In this document: piece by piece, positions 1 through 12,914 of the stretch
Layout of the letters: every line of letters begins with the position of its first letter
Position numbering within the stretch: the first letter of the stretch is position 1
DNA from: Actinostola sp. cb2023
Lineage: Eukaryota; Cnidaria; Anthozoa; Actiniaria; Actinostolidae
Assembly (NCBI GenBank): GCA_033675265.1
Contig: JAUJYZ010000535.1
Coordinates: forward strand, 62,001 to 126,000
Length of the DNA stretch: 64,000 nucleotides
Reading direction: 5' to 3'
Notes under the pieces: model-generated
Databases searched by the model: none
Seen by the model: only the letters and a program-made list of their open reading frames with translations
Told to the model about the DNA's origin: nothing
Made by a program: the position numbers and the translations under genes

Positions 1-867
1 AGCCATGGTTCTATCATATCTTCGCCTATTTCCTTATTCTAAGTCTTTGAAAGTATAAATGAGAGAACAGACTTTGCAGAAAAATTAGTTGTTAAGAAAA
101 TTAAAACTTGTTTCCACTGTTTTGCATTGCAATAGTTTTGCTTACCATTTACGGGACTCGCGACGAGCAGAAATGTGGACTCCAAGCATTCAAGTCAAAT
201 TATCTTTCGATTTCTACCGACCCCCAAGCTGCTTAATGTTACGGAGGCGAAGATTATTCAATAGTCATTCCATTCATCACAATAAATGACTTTCAAAAAA
301 TGCATAGCTCCTGCTATGAATGTTCAAAGTGCATGTATACGGCGAAGACGGCAGCCATTGTCAGTTTAGCTTGTCATGTCTGGACCTCCCTCACCTTGCA
401 ATATGCAACTCATAATACATCGTAAATACTGGTTATGACAACTGCAGCATGCCTTCAGCATTGATAAAATAGAATCCATCATTTTAGAGTTGCATATGTT
501 CACATAGACAAGTTAATAAATAAATATATGAGAAAAAACTTCGCCATCTTGTTTGTTATTCCTGGTATTTAAATTAGCGCGGGATGGCGCGGGATATATG
601 CGCGTGTCAGAGGGTCTTTGTGTTCATGTTGGCATTTCACGCATGCGCAGACAAAATGCCCATGTGCTGTATACACTAGTTTATAGTAGAAGACAGTAAA
701 TGTATATGGGTCGAAAATATCGTAAAATTAGTTTGTAATAAACTAATTGGCGCACTATTAAACACTGAGAAGAGCTGACGATCGAAATTCCATGCTCCAT
801 GCAGTACGTATACGTGCGATCGATGTTTGTTTACATTATTGTTTGTATATCCGTTTCGATTGTAAAA
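1..867. other. No gene recognised
   Basis: AT-rich sequence with only short open frames that lack codon bias or family motifs. A GC-richer patch near 575-660 contains repeated GCGCGGGAT. I see no exon, RNA gene or clear repeat boundary here. Confidence 0.5.
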
Positions 868-1062
868 GTAAACGCTTTCCAAAATATTTTGGCCTTTTCC
901 AAAATAACCCTTTTTCCAATACATTTACCACATTTGACTGCATAATGTTTTAAGTTAAGCATATTTTGAGTTTTTGTCGGACCACTTTTCAAGAACGTTA
1001 AAACTAGCTATTTCTTTTAGGATAAAATATTTATTGGTGTGACTTACAGGAATTCTGCCAAC

Positions 1063-1258
1063 AGAAATTCTGATCATGGTTATGGGTGCAGCATTTCTGT
1101 ACCATCTGATCATGGTGATGGGTGCAGCATTTCTGTACCATCTGATCATGGTAATGGGTGCAGAATTTCTGTACCATCTGATCATGGTGATGGGTGCAGC
1201 ATTTCTGTACCATCTGATATGGTGATGGGTGCAGAATTTCTGTACCATCTGATCATAA
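1063..1258. repeat. 36-bp minisatellite, block 1
   Basis: About five units of 36 bp, each carrying TGATCATGGTGATGGGTGCA followed by GCATTTCTGTACCATC. One unit is shortened near 1216. Overlapping open frames on both strands exist only because 36 is a multiple of three; they are repeat translations, not genes. Confidence 0.9.
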
Positions 1259-1904
1259 CACGTTATATTGACTCATAGAAAAGTATACTTGGAGTCAATG
1301 CAAAACCAAATCGAAAGCACAAGCAAAGATAGAACAGTTACGTTTTAATTAAATAAACTGACTAATTTGAGAAATATCTAGACACTGAAGTCGCAATAGT
1401 AAATCAGTTATCAGTAAATTATTAGTAAACATGCATGAATGACACAACGCCAGCTGTCGAGTGTAACAGTCGTTTTAAAAACAGCCTTTGTGCGTCCCAA
1501 TGGCATTTCGTTCTCTTAATTTGTTGCCTCTCTTACACTAGTGTCGTAAGCTTCTCCTCGATGTTGCTACATCTGTATAAAGACAGATCAAACTGTTTTA
1601 GCTGATAGCAAATTAAATGATCAGTATAAAGTGATTTAACAATTCAACGACCGGCGTACATGATACCCGGGATGATGATATACTAACATGGAGTTCAGTA
1701 TCGGCGATGGTATACATCGTTCCCGGGATCGTTATATCGGAGTCACCATGCTATAAAACATACCTGTGTACGTTAGTAATGAAACTCAATGGATGTACGC
1801 CCAGTTAAAAGACCTAAAAGTCTATAAAATGGAAACGGCAAACGACGTGACTTGATTTCGCAGCCCCGATTCACGTGAAGTCTATTAAACCGCGGCATGA
1901 TGAT

Positions 1905-2420
1905 TTCATGAAGTCAATGGTTTTCTCGAATTATATGCAAAAGTTTGAACTGCCGGGCATTTAATAGTCTATTTGAGACAGTGTCCGGCAATCAAGAATC
2001 AAATTGTTCCTCGTATTGTGCCCAGGATGGAGAATACAAATCCACAAGCTCAAGAGAAGTGCTTGACAGTTCTCAACAAAGACTGAGAAGAGTTTGATTT
2101 CATGAAGTCAGTCGTTGCATTGTCTCGCATTATTAATTTGCGAAATTTCCAGACTGCCGGGCATTTAGGCTATTTGAGACCGTTCCCGTGAGTGTTGATG
2201 CATGAAAATTGCCATAAACATGTCGATTTCATAGAGTACTCAAGCTCAAGAAAATCGTCCACGACAAAACCACTAGTGTTTCTAGAATCGCTTGACATTT
2301 GTAAACAAAGATAGAATACTCTCATTAGGCTACATTGAGTGTTTCTGTAGAAGTTTGCGAAATTTTCAAACTGCCGGGCATTTAGTCAATTTAAGACCGC
2401 GACCGGCTGCCGGGCATATA
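1905..2420. repeat. Three diverged direct repeats with CTGCCGGGCATTTA core
   Basis: Copies near 1905-1990, 2096-2190 and 2340-2420 share a TTTGCGAAATTT-like stretch, then CTGCCGGGCATTTA, then a TTTGAGACC-like end. Spacing is irregular at about 190-240 bp. They are probably relics of an old tandem duplication. No coding function is seen. Confidence 0.6.
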
Positions 2421-2652
2421 GCCACAGCGTATACCGCTATACCGCTAATTTCACAAAGCACTCAGTTTATTTAATTGAAACTGTTCTATTTTGACAACGT
2501 GTAATAATACTACGAGTTCGAGTTTTTCTATATAAAGTAGTAGTATAGGCGGAAGTCGACAAACACCACCGCCCTTGGGAGGGCCCCAGGGCGCCCCCCA
2601 CCCCTTGTTCCGAACCACCCCACGGGAGAGAAAAAGTTTTTTGGTATACTCC

Positions 2653-2800
2653 TGATCATGGTGATGGTGATGGGTGCAGAATTTCTGTACTATCTGATCA
2701 TGGTGATGGGTGCAGCATTTCTGTACCATCTGATTATGGTGATGGGTGCAGCATTTCTGTACCATCTGATCATAGTGATGGGTGCAGAATTCCTGCAGCT
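2653..2800. repeat. 36-bp minisatellite, block 2
   Basis: About four units of the same 36-bp repeat found at 1063-1258, in the same orientation, separated from block 1 by 1.4 kb of other sequence. The two blocks probably descend from one array split by insertion, or were seeded by duplication. Confidence 0.88.
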
Positions 2801-3365
2801 TTGAGATTGTGAAAGGTTTGTCTCATCTTTGTCTATATATTTTAGAATAACAATAAAATAACATCAACTTACATGATTTATGCATACATTTAGATAAAAA
2901 AGGGATTTATAGTTGAAAGAAATGACAATGTTGACAAAATCATAGCTTTTCATTCAAATAATGAATGGATACTTTATCTTTCCGAAACATATATCTTATT
3001 ATGTACTTATGCTAGCGTTCATACCTTCGATTAAAATTGAAATAAAATACGTAGATTTAAATTTGTATTATTCTGTGGGATTTACTCATAAAAAGGTTGT
3101 AATGTATTGATGATTAATCAAGTTGCATATAAATAGCAATATTTTGCTGAATCCTACCCATTTTCAATAAAAAATAGCAAAAAAAAATGCTTAAATGCCT
3201 ATTTTGGAAAAGGCCAAAATATTTTGGAAGGCGTTAGTAGTAACTTCGGCATTGAGAAGGTCTAGGATCAAGGGGTACTGAGTGACAGTGGAGTGTATCA
3301 CTATATCAGAAGATTATCACTACGAAATTCCATTCATATCTAGAGTATCATAGATATAGTAACTT
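2801..3365. other. AT-rich spacer
   Basis: No gene recognised. Apart from the inverted-repeat end at 3203-3236, this is AT-rich single-copy-looking sequence. Confidence 0.5.
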
Positions 3366-4020
3366 TTATATAGAGTCAAAAACGACGCGTACGCAACTTT
3401 GATTGCAGAAGTTTGTAGACCAGGATATCGAATTCGAGGGCTTTGAAAACGACGAATCTCCATTCATAGAATGTACCAGTATCGTTGGAGATGTTATATG
3501 TATTGTATCAGGATATCGATTCGAATTCGAGGGCTTTGAAAATGACGAAACTCCATTCATAGAGTCTAGCGCGAATTTAGCTTGACAGTGTTGGAGATGT
3601 TTGTATAAAATCAGGCCGATCGATCGAGGGCTTTCAAAACGACGAAACTCCATTCATAGAATCTACCAGCATCGTTGCATGTTTGTATCAGGATATCGAT
3701 CGAGGGCTTTGGAAACGACGAAACTCCATTCATAGAGTCTAGCGCGAATTTAGTTTGACTGTTGGAGATGTTTGTATAAAATCAGGATGATCGATCGAGG
3801 GCTTTCAAAACGACGAAACTCCATTCATAGAATCTACCAGTATCGTTGCATGTTTGTATCAGGATATCGATCGAGGGCTTTGAAAACGACGAAACTCCAT
3901 TCATAGAATCTACCAGTATCATTGCATATGTTTGTATCAGGATATCGATCGAGGGCTTTGAAAATGACGAAACTAGCTCCATTGGATTCGCTCCATTCAT
4001 AGAGTCTACCGCGATTTTAG
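3366..4020. repeat. Tandem repeat with GGGCTTTGAAAACGACGAAA units
   Basis: Roughly eight degenerate units of about 75-90 bp, each with an ATCGA box, GAGGGCTTTGAAAACGACGA, and CTCCATTCATAGA followed by TCTACCAGTATCGTTG. Two alternating unit types, one with GCGCGAATTTAG, give a longer period near 180 bp. Short frames reading through it are repeat translations. Confidence 0.85.
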
Positions 4021-4179
4021 CTTGACTGTGGGAGATGTTTGTTATTTGTGAAGATATATGTTTAAAATATTGGCAAAATGAGGGCTTTGAAATGACGACG
4101 AAACACCAATCATTTCAGTGGAAGTGATTATATTGTCCGTAAAGAGTGAAATAGACAGAAATAGATGGCGAGTAAGTGT

Positions 4180-4946
4180 CGAATTCACGACCTGTCACGA
4201 CCTGCAAATGAGATGCACGGCCGGTAAAAGGTCTTTACCGGCGGTACGGCCCCATATCAAGAAATCTGTGCTTTTTACGTAGACCAGCTACGGGGACTGG
4301 GCACGAGTTTACCGGTCACCCTGTGTTAGGTTTCCCAGTCTTTTTGGCCGTGTTACAAAATGGAGGACAATGTTTACATTCATTTACTCGATTTGCTGTA
4401 AGTTTGGATGGATTTTTCGATAAAAATCGTACTTTTAAGCGAGAAATATTTACAGGGTTTCCAAATATGGTAAGTACAATGCCCAAATATGGACATAGGA
4501 AAGCTGGCCGAGCAACAGCACACTTTAATGGGGGATTTCTTGATATGGTATCGGCCCGTGAACATTTCAGGCCCCCTCTTGAAGGCAATTTTAATATATT
4601 CGTGTTTTGACACAGGGTACCCAATTCACGACCTGCAAATGAGATGCACGGCCCGTTAAAGGTCTTTACCGGCGGTACGGCCCGTATCGGCCCGTGAGCA
4701 ATGTGGCCGACCATGTAGCTAAATTAATTATGCGACACAGGGTGACCAATTCACGAGTGACCGAATTGAATATTCGATGGCGAACGGTATTATGGGTATG
4801 AATCATAAATTCATCAATTTTGAATAACTCAAAATAATGACATGCTTTGTTTACGCATATTAACTGATATATGAATAGTAATTACTTCACGACCTGATAC
4901 GGGCCGTAAAGGAGCTTTCACGGCCCGTATCAGGTCGTGTGTATTG
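4180..4946. repeat. Cluster of CACGACCTG palindromic repeats
   Basis: Blocks starting CACGACCTGCAAATGAGATG occur at about 4198 and 4627, each followed by a GGTCTTTACCGGCGGTACGG stretch. Copies of ACACAGGGT lie near 4316 (inverted), 4611 and 4734. A near-perfect hairpin at 4888-4939 has arms CACGACCTGATACGGGCCGT. This looks like nested or tandem copies of a small foldback element whose ends begin CACGACCTG. Confidence 0.6.
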
Positions 4947-5161
4947 GACATGTATGTAGGATATAATATTTGTACTCTAAATGAATAACGTGTACTAAAC
5001 TATATACAAAAAATATTATAATACAATCTTAGTTTAATCTTCAAATACTATTCAAATATTATATCATAATCCAATAAATCGACAGTTATTTGGATTCGTA
5101 GCAGCTAGCTATAGATTTATACACGAAAAATGGTACAGAAATACATATCATAACTTTACTA

Positions 5162-5632
5162 AGTAGCGTTCCGTGTAAGAACGATAGCATGAACGGCATA
5201 GGAATGTAAAAGGTGTTAATTTTCCATTCTTCTCAGTTTCTTGCCATTTCATTGGTTCACACTCATAAATTCAATAGAAACCCAACCAAGGAATACATTT
5301 CCATTAGATAACTTTTGAGAATTTAATTCTCTTTTAATCAAACTAACTTTGGTTTGATTTTAAAGAAAATTGTGTGTGAGGAAAGTTCTCAAATTTATGA
5401 ATCAAATATCCATTGTCTTCCTTCTTTTCTATTGGCTGCATTGCGTTCTCCTTCAGTTTTGACAGTAAAAATGGGTAACTGCACACAGTTTCCTCTATTT
5501 TCTCCTTGTAACTTTGATAGTTGGTATCTGAGACAGCATGTTACACATATTCAAGCAAAATCGTATGTGAGGCGAGCTCAATGCCGCAGTCTATTGTCTT
5601 TTGCTATCGTTCTTACGCGGAACGCTACCTAA
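5162..5632. mobile_element. MITE with 27-bp terminal inverted repeats
   Basis: The left end reads GTAGCGTTCCGTGTAAGAAC and the right end at about 5602-5630 is its reverse complement with one or two mismatches, giving a 470-bp element. The interior includes a hairpin around AACTAACTTTGGTTTG. CTAA on both sides may be the target duplication. The 92-codon frame inside (5354-5632) runs into the TIR and shows no known domain. Confidence 0.7.
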
Positions 5633-6110
5633 ACACTAAAGAAACGTAGCGAGTCACTTACTCTTCAAAATGAAATCACAAACGAGTTTCTCCATGTTCT
5701 ACAAGAAGTGTAGATGTACGGATATTCATCAGTCATCCAAGTTCTCCGTATGATTATTGCGATATAGTTAGCCCAATCTTTCAATATATTAATGTCCACA
5801 TCGTGCTTGAGTTTTCTTTGGTGTCCATTATTTCTCTCGTTTTTCAATTTCGTCCGTTCTAACTGGCTTGAGGAAACTGCCTTTGAGATTGCTGCTCTAC
5901 ATTTCCACAACAAATACCGGACCGGTAATTTCTAGCGTTGCAAGCTTGAATTAAGCCTCAAGCTTCGGATATTCATCTTCATCGGCTCCAAGTTACACAC
6001 AACTGAACAGCTTTGCATAAGCTATTTGCATTTGAAATCAGTATTCCTTTGGGAAAGCAATAGACATGCAGCCAAAGAATACTCTCGTGAGTATGACTAT
6101 ATTCTAAAAC

Positions 6111-6256
6111 GGTTAGAGAATAAACACTCGTGCTTTATGGAATTTAGAGCTCCTCGCATTGATAGAAGGGCCACTCGGCGCTACGCGCCTCGTGGTCTTC
6201 TATCTGCTGCTCGGAGCTCTAAATCCCATAAAGCACTCGCGTTATTCTCTAACCCT
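6111..6256. repeat. Foldback (hairpin) element
   Basis: Arms of about 55 bp: GGTTAGAGAATAAACACTCG through GAGCTCC pairs with the sequence ending CGTTATTCTCTAACC. The centre is GC-rich with CTCGGCGCTACGCGCCTCG. It belongs with several other foldbacks in this window that have an ACTCG...CGAG centre. Confidence 0.8.
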
Positions 6257-7489
6257 TACATAAATCTCTTCATTGCCTCTATATTTATTTTACCGTCTTT
6301 TGCCATAGCTTGCCCTCTTCCTTTTCTGAGTGCTTCGAAGGGAGGGAGTCCTGTTATGTGACAAAAGTTGAAGCCTTTTTGATACCTCTTTTTCAAAGCT
6401 AGTTGCCATGGTAAAACGTGAAAGTTCAATAGATTAATTCACACGTACAAATCCAATAAACTAGAATAAACATCGGTACCTTTTGAAAACTAACGTTAGA
6501 TATTATATTTCAACTTTCAAGAGTGTTTTCTGAATACATTAACCTCGACCACTTAATCCATCGGACCCTTTACGGTCAACCTTAGATTAGTTGGTAGTGT
6601 CAACCAAAGCTACCGCTTTAATGAGAACATATGTTTTCCAATGTTCTAACACCTATTTAACAATACAGCTCATCGTATGTAATAATCTTGTTGATTAATA
6701 TCATCAACGTTTTCTCGTAAACAACTTGCTCGTTGCTTATGGCATACGCAATGAGTTGCCGGTTGCCTCTGCGAGTAACTAAAACTCCTCCCATCCTGAA
6801 TATTGGTCGAACTGCGTGTTAAGTTCACACCTTTTCCCAACTTTACCCCTGAAAATCCCCTTTTAACCGTACATACTTCATAATGTATTTTTACATAGCT
6901 CTTTTGGAAACAACTTTTTCCCTACATCTATCTTAGTTTATAAGCAAACCTAATCGGATAACTTACACTTTTTATTGAGAACGTATTTTGATGTTTACTA
7001 GTTATAATCAGTTGACTCTACTGCATAGCAACCAATAGTAGTTCGAGTTAGTTTCACGTGCACACTGTGATTGACTGAACTTACTCAATTATTCATGGTC
7101 AATCCCAGCATGCAATCGACTTATATAAAGATTGTTACGCAACAGAATTCACCACTCTCGCTTGGAACCAGATTAGACGAAATGCTCACTCGATGTAAGT
7201 ACTACTAAAGAGAGATTAAAGAAGAACTTCAACCGAGATCTTTAGTCTTTGTGTGTTACCGTCTCTTCCCCCAAAGACGTGCTTAACACTCCAACAAACA
7301 ATTTAAGATAAGACATGTTTCGGACATGTATGGATGTAACGAACTCCTAAGGAAAGCACATCAATCGAAGCATATGTATGTATAACTTTGAAACACGAAA
7401 GACATCGTTGAGCTCACAGGGATGCTCGTTCCAAAGAAGTACATTGATGCCGTCGATCGTAGTAGATGCGACTTTTACGGCTTCGACCG
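6257..7489. other. No gene recognised; TATA-like box near 7120
   Basis: No coding frame of note. TATATAAAG near 7120-7128 followed by a pyrimidine-rich stretch, and TGTTATGTGAC near 6353, could be parts of a solo LTR. I could not find paired LTRs, a primer-binding site or a target duplication, so this is only a suggestion. Confidence 0.25.
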
Positions 7490-10115
7490 GGCCACTCTGA
7501 CTTCGCTAGCGCTTCTTTTGAGAACGAAGAATAATAATATATCAGTGTAGTTTCTGATATTCAGTTCGTTTTACAAGTAAAACTCTCACTTAAACTCTGA
7601 CTTCGCTTCGTTTCAGAACGAAGAATAATAATATAACAGCGTAGTTTGTGATACGCATTTCGTTACATTAAAACTCTGACTTCGTTTCGTTTGAGAACTA
7701 AGAATAATAATATAACAGCATAGTTTCATATAACAGCGTAGTTTGTGATACGCATTTCGCTACATTAAAACTCTGACTTCGTTTCGTTTCAGAACGAATA
7801 ATAATAATATAACAGCGTAGTTTGTGATACGCATTTCGTTACATTAAACTCTGACTTCGTTTCGTTTGAGAACGAAGAATAATAATATAACAGCGTAGTT
7901 TGTGATACGCATTTCGTTACATTAAAACTCTGACTTCGTTTCGTTTGAGAACGAAGAATAATAATATAACAGCGTAGTTTGTGATACGCATTTCGTTACA
8001 TTAAACTCTGACTTCGTTTCGTTTGAGAACTAAGAATAATAATATAACAGCGTAGTTTCATAATATAACAGCGTAGTTTGTGATACGCATTTCACTACAT
8101 TAAAACTCTGACTTCGTTTCGTTTCAGAACGAAGAATAATAATATAACAGCGTAGTTTGTGATACGCATTTCGTTACATTAAAACTCTGACTTCGTTTCG
8201 TTTGAGAACTAAGAATAATAATATAACAGCGTAGTTTGTGATACGCATTTCGCTACATTAAAACTCTGACTTCGTTTCGTTTGAGAACGAAGAATAATAA
8301 TATAACAGCGTAGTTTGTGATACGCATTTCGTTACATTAAAACTCTGACTTCGTTTCGTTTGAGAACGAAGAATAATAATATAACAGCGTAGTTTGTGAT
8401 ACGCATTTCGTTACATTAAACTCTGACTTCGTTTCGTTTGAGAACGAAGAATAATAATATAACAGCGTAGTTTGTGATACGCATTTCGTTACATTAAAAC
8501 TCTGACTTCGTTTCGTTTCAGAACGAAGAATAATAATATAACAGCGTAGTTTGTGATACGCATTTCGTTACATTAAACTCTGACTTCGTTTCGTTTGAGA
8601 ACTAAGAATAATAATATAACAGCGTAGTTTCATAATATAACAGCGTAGTTTGTGATACGCATTTCACTACATTAAAACTCTGACTTCGTTTCGTTTCAGA
8701 ACGAAGAATAATAATATAACAGCGTTGTGATACGCATTTCGTTACATTAAACTCTGACTTCGTTTCGTTTGAGAACGAAGAATAATAATATAACAGCGTA
8801 GTTTGTGATACGCATTTCGTTACATTAAAACTCTGACTTCGTTTCGTTTCAGAACGAAGAATAATAATATATAACAGCGTAGTTTGTGATACGCATTTCG
8901 CTACATTAAAACTCTGACTTCGCTTCGTTTGAGAACTAAGAATAATAATATAACAGCGTAGTTTGTGATACGCATTTCGCTACATTAAAACTCTGACTTC
9001 GTTTCGTTTGAGAACGAAGAATAATAATATAACAGCGTAGTTTGTGATACGCATTTCGCTACATTAAAACTCTGACTTCGTTTCGTTTGAGAACGAAGAA
9101 TAATAATATAACAGCGTAGTTTGTGATACGCATTTCGCTACATTAAAACTGTGACTTCGTTTCGTTTCAGAACGAAGAATAATAATATAACAGCGTAGTT
9201 TGTGATACGCATTTCGTTACATTAAAACTCTGACTTCGTTTCGTTTGAGAACGAAGAATAATAATATAACAGCGTAGTTTGTGATACGCATTTCGTTACA
9301 TTAAACTCTGACTTCGTTTCGTTTGAGAACTAAGAATAATAATATAACAGCGTAGTTTCATAATATAACAGCGTAGTTTGTGATACGCATTTCACTACAT
9401 TAAAACTCTGACTTCGTTTCGTTTCAGAACGAAGAATAATAATATAACAGCGTTGTGATACGCATTTCGTTACATTAAACTCTGACTTCGTTTCGTTTGA
9501 GAACGAAGAATAATAATATAACAGCGTAGTTTGTGATACGCATTTCGTTACATTAAAACTCTGACTTCGTTTCGTTTCAGAACGAAGAATAATAATATAA
9601 CAGCGTAGTTTGTGATACGCATTTCGCTACATTAAAACTCTGACTTCGCTTCGTTTGAGAACTAAGAATAATAATATAACAGCGTAGTTTGTGATACGCA
9701 TTTCGCTACATTAAAACTCTGACTTCGTTTCGTTTGAGAACGAAGAATAATAATATAACAGCGTAGTTTGTGATACGCATTTCGCTACATTAAAACTCTG
9801 ACTTCGTTTCGTTTGAGAACGAAGAATAATAATATAACAGCGTAGTTTGTGATACGCATTTCGCTACATAAAAACTGTGACTTCGTTTCGTTTCAGAACG
9901 AAGAATAATAATATAACAGCGTAGTTTGTGATACGCATTTCGTTACATTAAAACTCTGACTTCGTTTCGTTTGAGAACGAAGAATAATAATATAACAGCG
10001 TAGTTTGTGATACGCATTTCGTTACATTAAAACTCTGACTTCGTTTCGTTTCAGAACGAATAATAATAATATAACATCGTAGTTAGTGATACTCATTTCG
10101 TTTTACATTAAAACT
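7490..10115. repeat. 79-80-bp satellite array with higher-order repeats
   Basis: About 32 head-to-tail units, each with ACTCTGACTTCGTTTCGTTT, GAGAACGAAGAATAATAATA and TAACAGCGTAGTTTGTGATA followed by CGCATTTCGTTACATTAAA. Variant units carrying an extra TTTCATAATATAACAGCGTAG, or a deletion to CAGCGTTGTGATAC, recur at a spacing of 727 bp (about 8718 and 9445), so blocks of about nine units have been duplicated. No coding content. Confidence 0.95.
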
Positions 10116-10119
10116 TTGA

Positions 10120-10560
10120 CTTCATTAATATTAAGCAGACGAGTCAACTCGTCTAATGAATTCACGAGTTGACTCGAGTTGAGTCAAGTCGACTCGCTTC
10201 GTGGGCTTCACACCGTATGAGATCCAACTAATTTGCATCTTCATTAATATTAAGCAGACGAGTCGACTCGTCTAATTTATTCACGAGTTGACTCGAGTTG
10301 AGTCAAGTCGACTCGCTTCGTGAGCTTCACACCGTATGAGATCCAACTAATTTGCATCTTCATTAATATTAAGCAGACGAGTCGACTCGTCTAATTTATT
10401 CACGAGTTGACTCGAGTTGAGTCAAGTCGACTCGCTTCGTGGGCTTCACACCGTATGAGATCCAACTAATTTGCATCTTCATTAATATTAAGCAGACGAG
10501 TCGACTCGTCTAATTTATTCACGAGTTGACTCGAGTTGAGTCAAGTCGTGAATTCATTAG
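10120..10560. repeat. 119-bp satellite, about four copies
   Basis: Units begin CTTCATTAATATTAAGCAGA and recur every 119 bp. Each contains the self-complementary AGACGAGTCGACTCGTCT and several ACTCGAGTTGAGTC motifs, so single strands could fold. The array abuts the 79-80-bp satellite and ends near 10560. Confidence 0.9.
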
Positions 10561-11731
10561 ACGAGTTGACTCTAGTTCGTTCGTATCCGACATGTATGGT
10601 TCCCCCCAAGTGACCCATAAACCCAAATTTTCGGATCTCAGCTGATGGACTCGAGTTTCGGTGTCTTCTGTTACTGAAGTTTTGTGTAGTAGAAATTCAG
10701 CTAAAATACTGTTTGTTCTGCCTTTGAAGCCCAAGCTTCGTTTTCGTTCGTTGCACAGATCGAAAACTGAAGAACGAAGACAAATTACTCGCGATCACCT
10801 GGTAGTCGAGGTCTGTATCACCGCTAAATGTAATAACGCCAGCAAATGTAATACTAACCACAAATGTAATAAAAATCAACAGCAAATGTAATAAAAAGCT
10901 AACCATAAATGTAATAACATTTTAACCGTAAATGTAATAAAATAGTTAACCATAAATGTAATAACTTATCAACCGTAAATGTAATAAAGCTTCATATTGA
11001 TGGTAGTTAGGGTTTGCTACCAACCACTGACAGCAAACAAACAACGCCTACCTATATATGACGTCAATAGTCACGTGAATAATGATTAACATAATTATAA
11101 TTATTATTATTGTATGACGTCATTAGTAACGTGTTTTTTTAATCCGCACTATTCTTTATGAAACGGATCAACGAGAAATTCACACAAAAGTGAACAAATG
11201 AAGCCAAAAAGTATTATTGCATTATAAGCACTTATAAGTGATGACATGGCTCGTTTTGTTTTATAAACTTTGTTAACATCGTATTCTAAATTATGATCTT
11301 CCTGCGACACTAAACAGGCAACGCAGTATTACGAACAAGAACTTTATGTCGGCACCAATGATGCCTTGTACAGACAAAGTATCTCTGCATCGAAACTCCA
11401 AGAAGTTTCATATTAGCAGAAAATCTAAACAATTTGTTGTCGGTTTGAATCAACCTGGACTAAAAACTGCAATAATAATGTTTATTATATTTTTTTGTCA
11501 AAGAACGCACGAAATATGCACAAGAACGCGCGAAATATGGGACCATATTTTGGGTAGTTACTTCAAACTGGCTTTCCAATCATTCATGCAGAATCGTGTG
11601 ATGAAAATTAACCAATCAGCGTGCGAGAAATTGACAGTTTTGGCTAGCGCGCGCACGTACAGAAATATCACTGTAATTTGTTGTTTTTCTTTCACCAAAA
11701 TAGCTAGTTACTTTGACAAAATATATAATAA

Positions 11732-11870
11732 ACAACTTATTAGTCGGTTAAGCATCTAATACGGCTGTGAATTTTTACTCCTCATGTATTTTGGCTCGCC
11801 TAAAGGCTCGCCAAAATACCAAATGACTCGTAAAAATACACAGCCGTATTAGATGCTTAACCGACTAATA
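11732..11870. repeat. Foldback element
   Basis: Arms TTATTAGTCGGTTAAGCATC and onwards (about 60 bp) pair with the sequence ending GATGCTTAACCGACTAATAA. The centre is GGCTCGCCTAAAGGCTCGCC. The adjoining 137-codon frame at 11346-11759 runs into one arm and is not a convincing gene. Confidence 0.85.
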
Positions 11871-12529
11871 ACCTCTATGTTCTATGCAAAGTCTATATTA
11901 TAGCATGTGCATAAAATTAAAATACTGGCGCAAGCGGACATCTTGGGCTCGGACACAGCGTATTTTTAAATGCAGAATAAACTATATTTACTCTCTAGTT
12001 AGCAATATATAACAGCAACGAAACGATTTGAAATATCCACGTCGGGTCCAATGGAGATTGAGAATGAGAAAATTAACTGTTTATAATGATAAAATGTATA
12101 GGTCATCCTATCTTTTAATGTCTTTTATTCCCATTTGATATTACGTACGTACATGCATCCATGAATATCCAACAGTAAAGAAAAATGTCTCTGTTAATTG
12201 TTTATAACTTCAGTTTTGTTCATTTCAAATACGGTACCGGTACTTGTTATCTCGTACAACAAAAGTACAATTTTCGAGTTCAAATCACATTTTATATTGT
12301 GCGTTCCCCTTGAATAAGCGCCGCCCTAGAAATTCAAATATGAAATAAGCACCCATGACGCTTAATTTTAGTACATATAATATTTGAAATCGTTTGCTTG
12401 TTCTAGAGTATTATTATTGTTTTTTTAATGTTTTTGCTGACGCAGCGAGCGAGCCTGAAGCGAGCGAGCAAGGAAGCAATTCTAATTCATTCACATAGGC
12501 AGAAAAAATCTCGATTTTTACCCGGCATG

Positions 12530-12615
12530 CAGTTTCCAATAACCATCATGCAATTCTCAATAACCATCATGCAATTCTCAATAACCATCATGCAATTCTC
12601 AAGAACCATCATGCT
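12530..12615. repeat. 21-bp minisatellite
   Basis: Four units of about 21 bp reading CAATAACCATCATGCAATTC. Located in the interior of the 10814-14946 transposon. Confidence 0.85.
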
Positions 12616-12914
12616 TTTCGCGCCAACTCCCACATACGCTATAGCATGAAGCGAGTTGTTTTCCTATTCAAGTTTTCGCGTTTCTGATCGGTAAATGTCG
12701 TGCCCAAAATCTGTGTCCCTAATTAATTTGTACATGTGTATGTTTCTTTAGCCGGTATATCCTGACTCGTAAGCCCATCAGATACCGTATCTTGTGCTTT
12801 TCGTGGGAATTGTGTAGTTCAGAAGATCACCGTATTAATTGAAGCTGATTAGTGCCGGCTGACCGTGTGTCAGTTTCAAGTGTGAATATTCGGATTGAAA
12901 TCTCAATTATAAGT

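Larger units (their letters stand above)
868..3236. repeat. Region bounded by a short inverted repeat
   Basis: A segment of about 33 bp at 874-906, with core TTCCAAAATATTTTGGCC, recurs inverted at 3203-3236. The interval between holds two blocks of one 36-bp minisatellite and three diverged direct repeats. It could be a 2.4-kb non-autonomous DNA transposon, but no target duplication is clear and the core motif is itself nearly palindromic. Confidence 0.35.

Noticed and set aside
6352..7290. Solo LTR
   Set aside because: TG/CA ends and a TATA-like box can be picked out, but there is no second copy, no target duplication and no primer-binding site, so it was kept only as a note.
7490..10115. 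CRISPR array
   Set aside because: Units are contiguous and nearly identical along their whole length, with no variable spacers, in a eukaryotic context.
11346..11759. 137-codon ORF as a gene
   Set aside because: It ends inside a foldback arm, shows no domain, and lies inside a transposon with no related frame in the opposite TIR.
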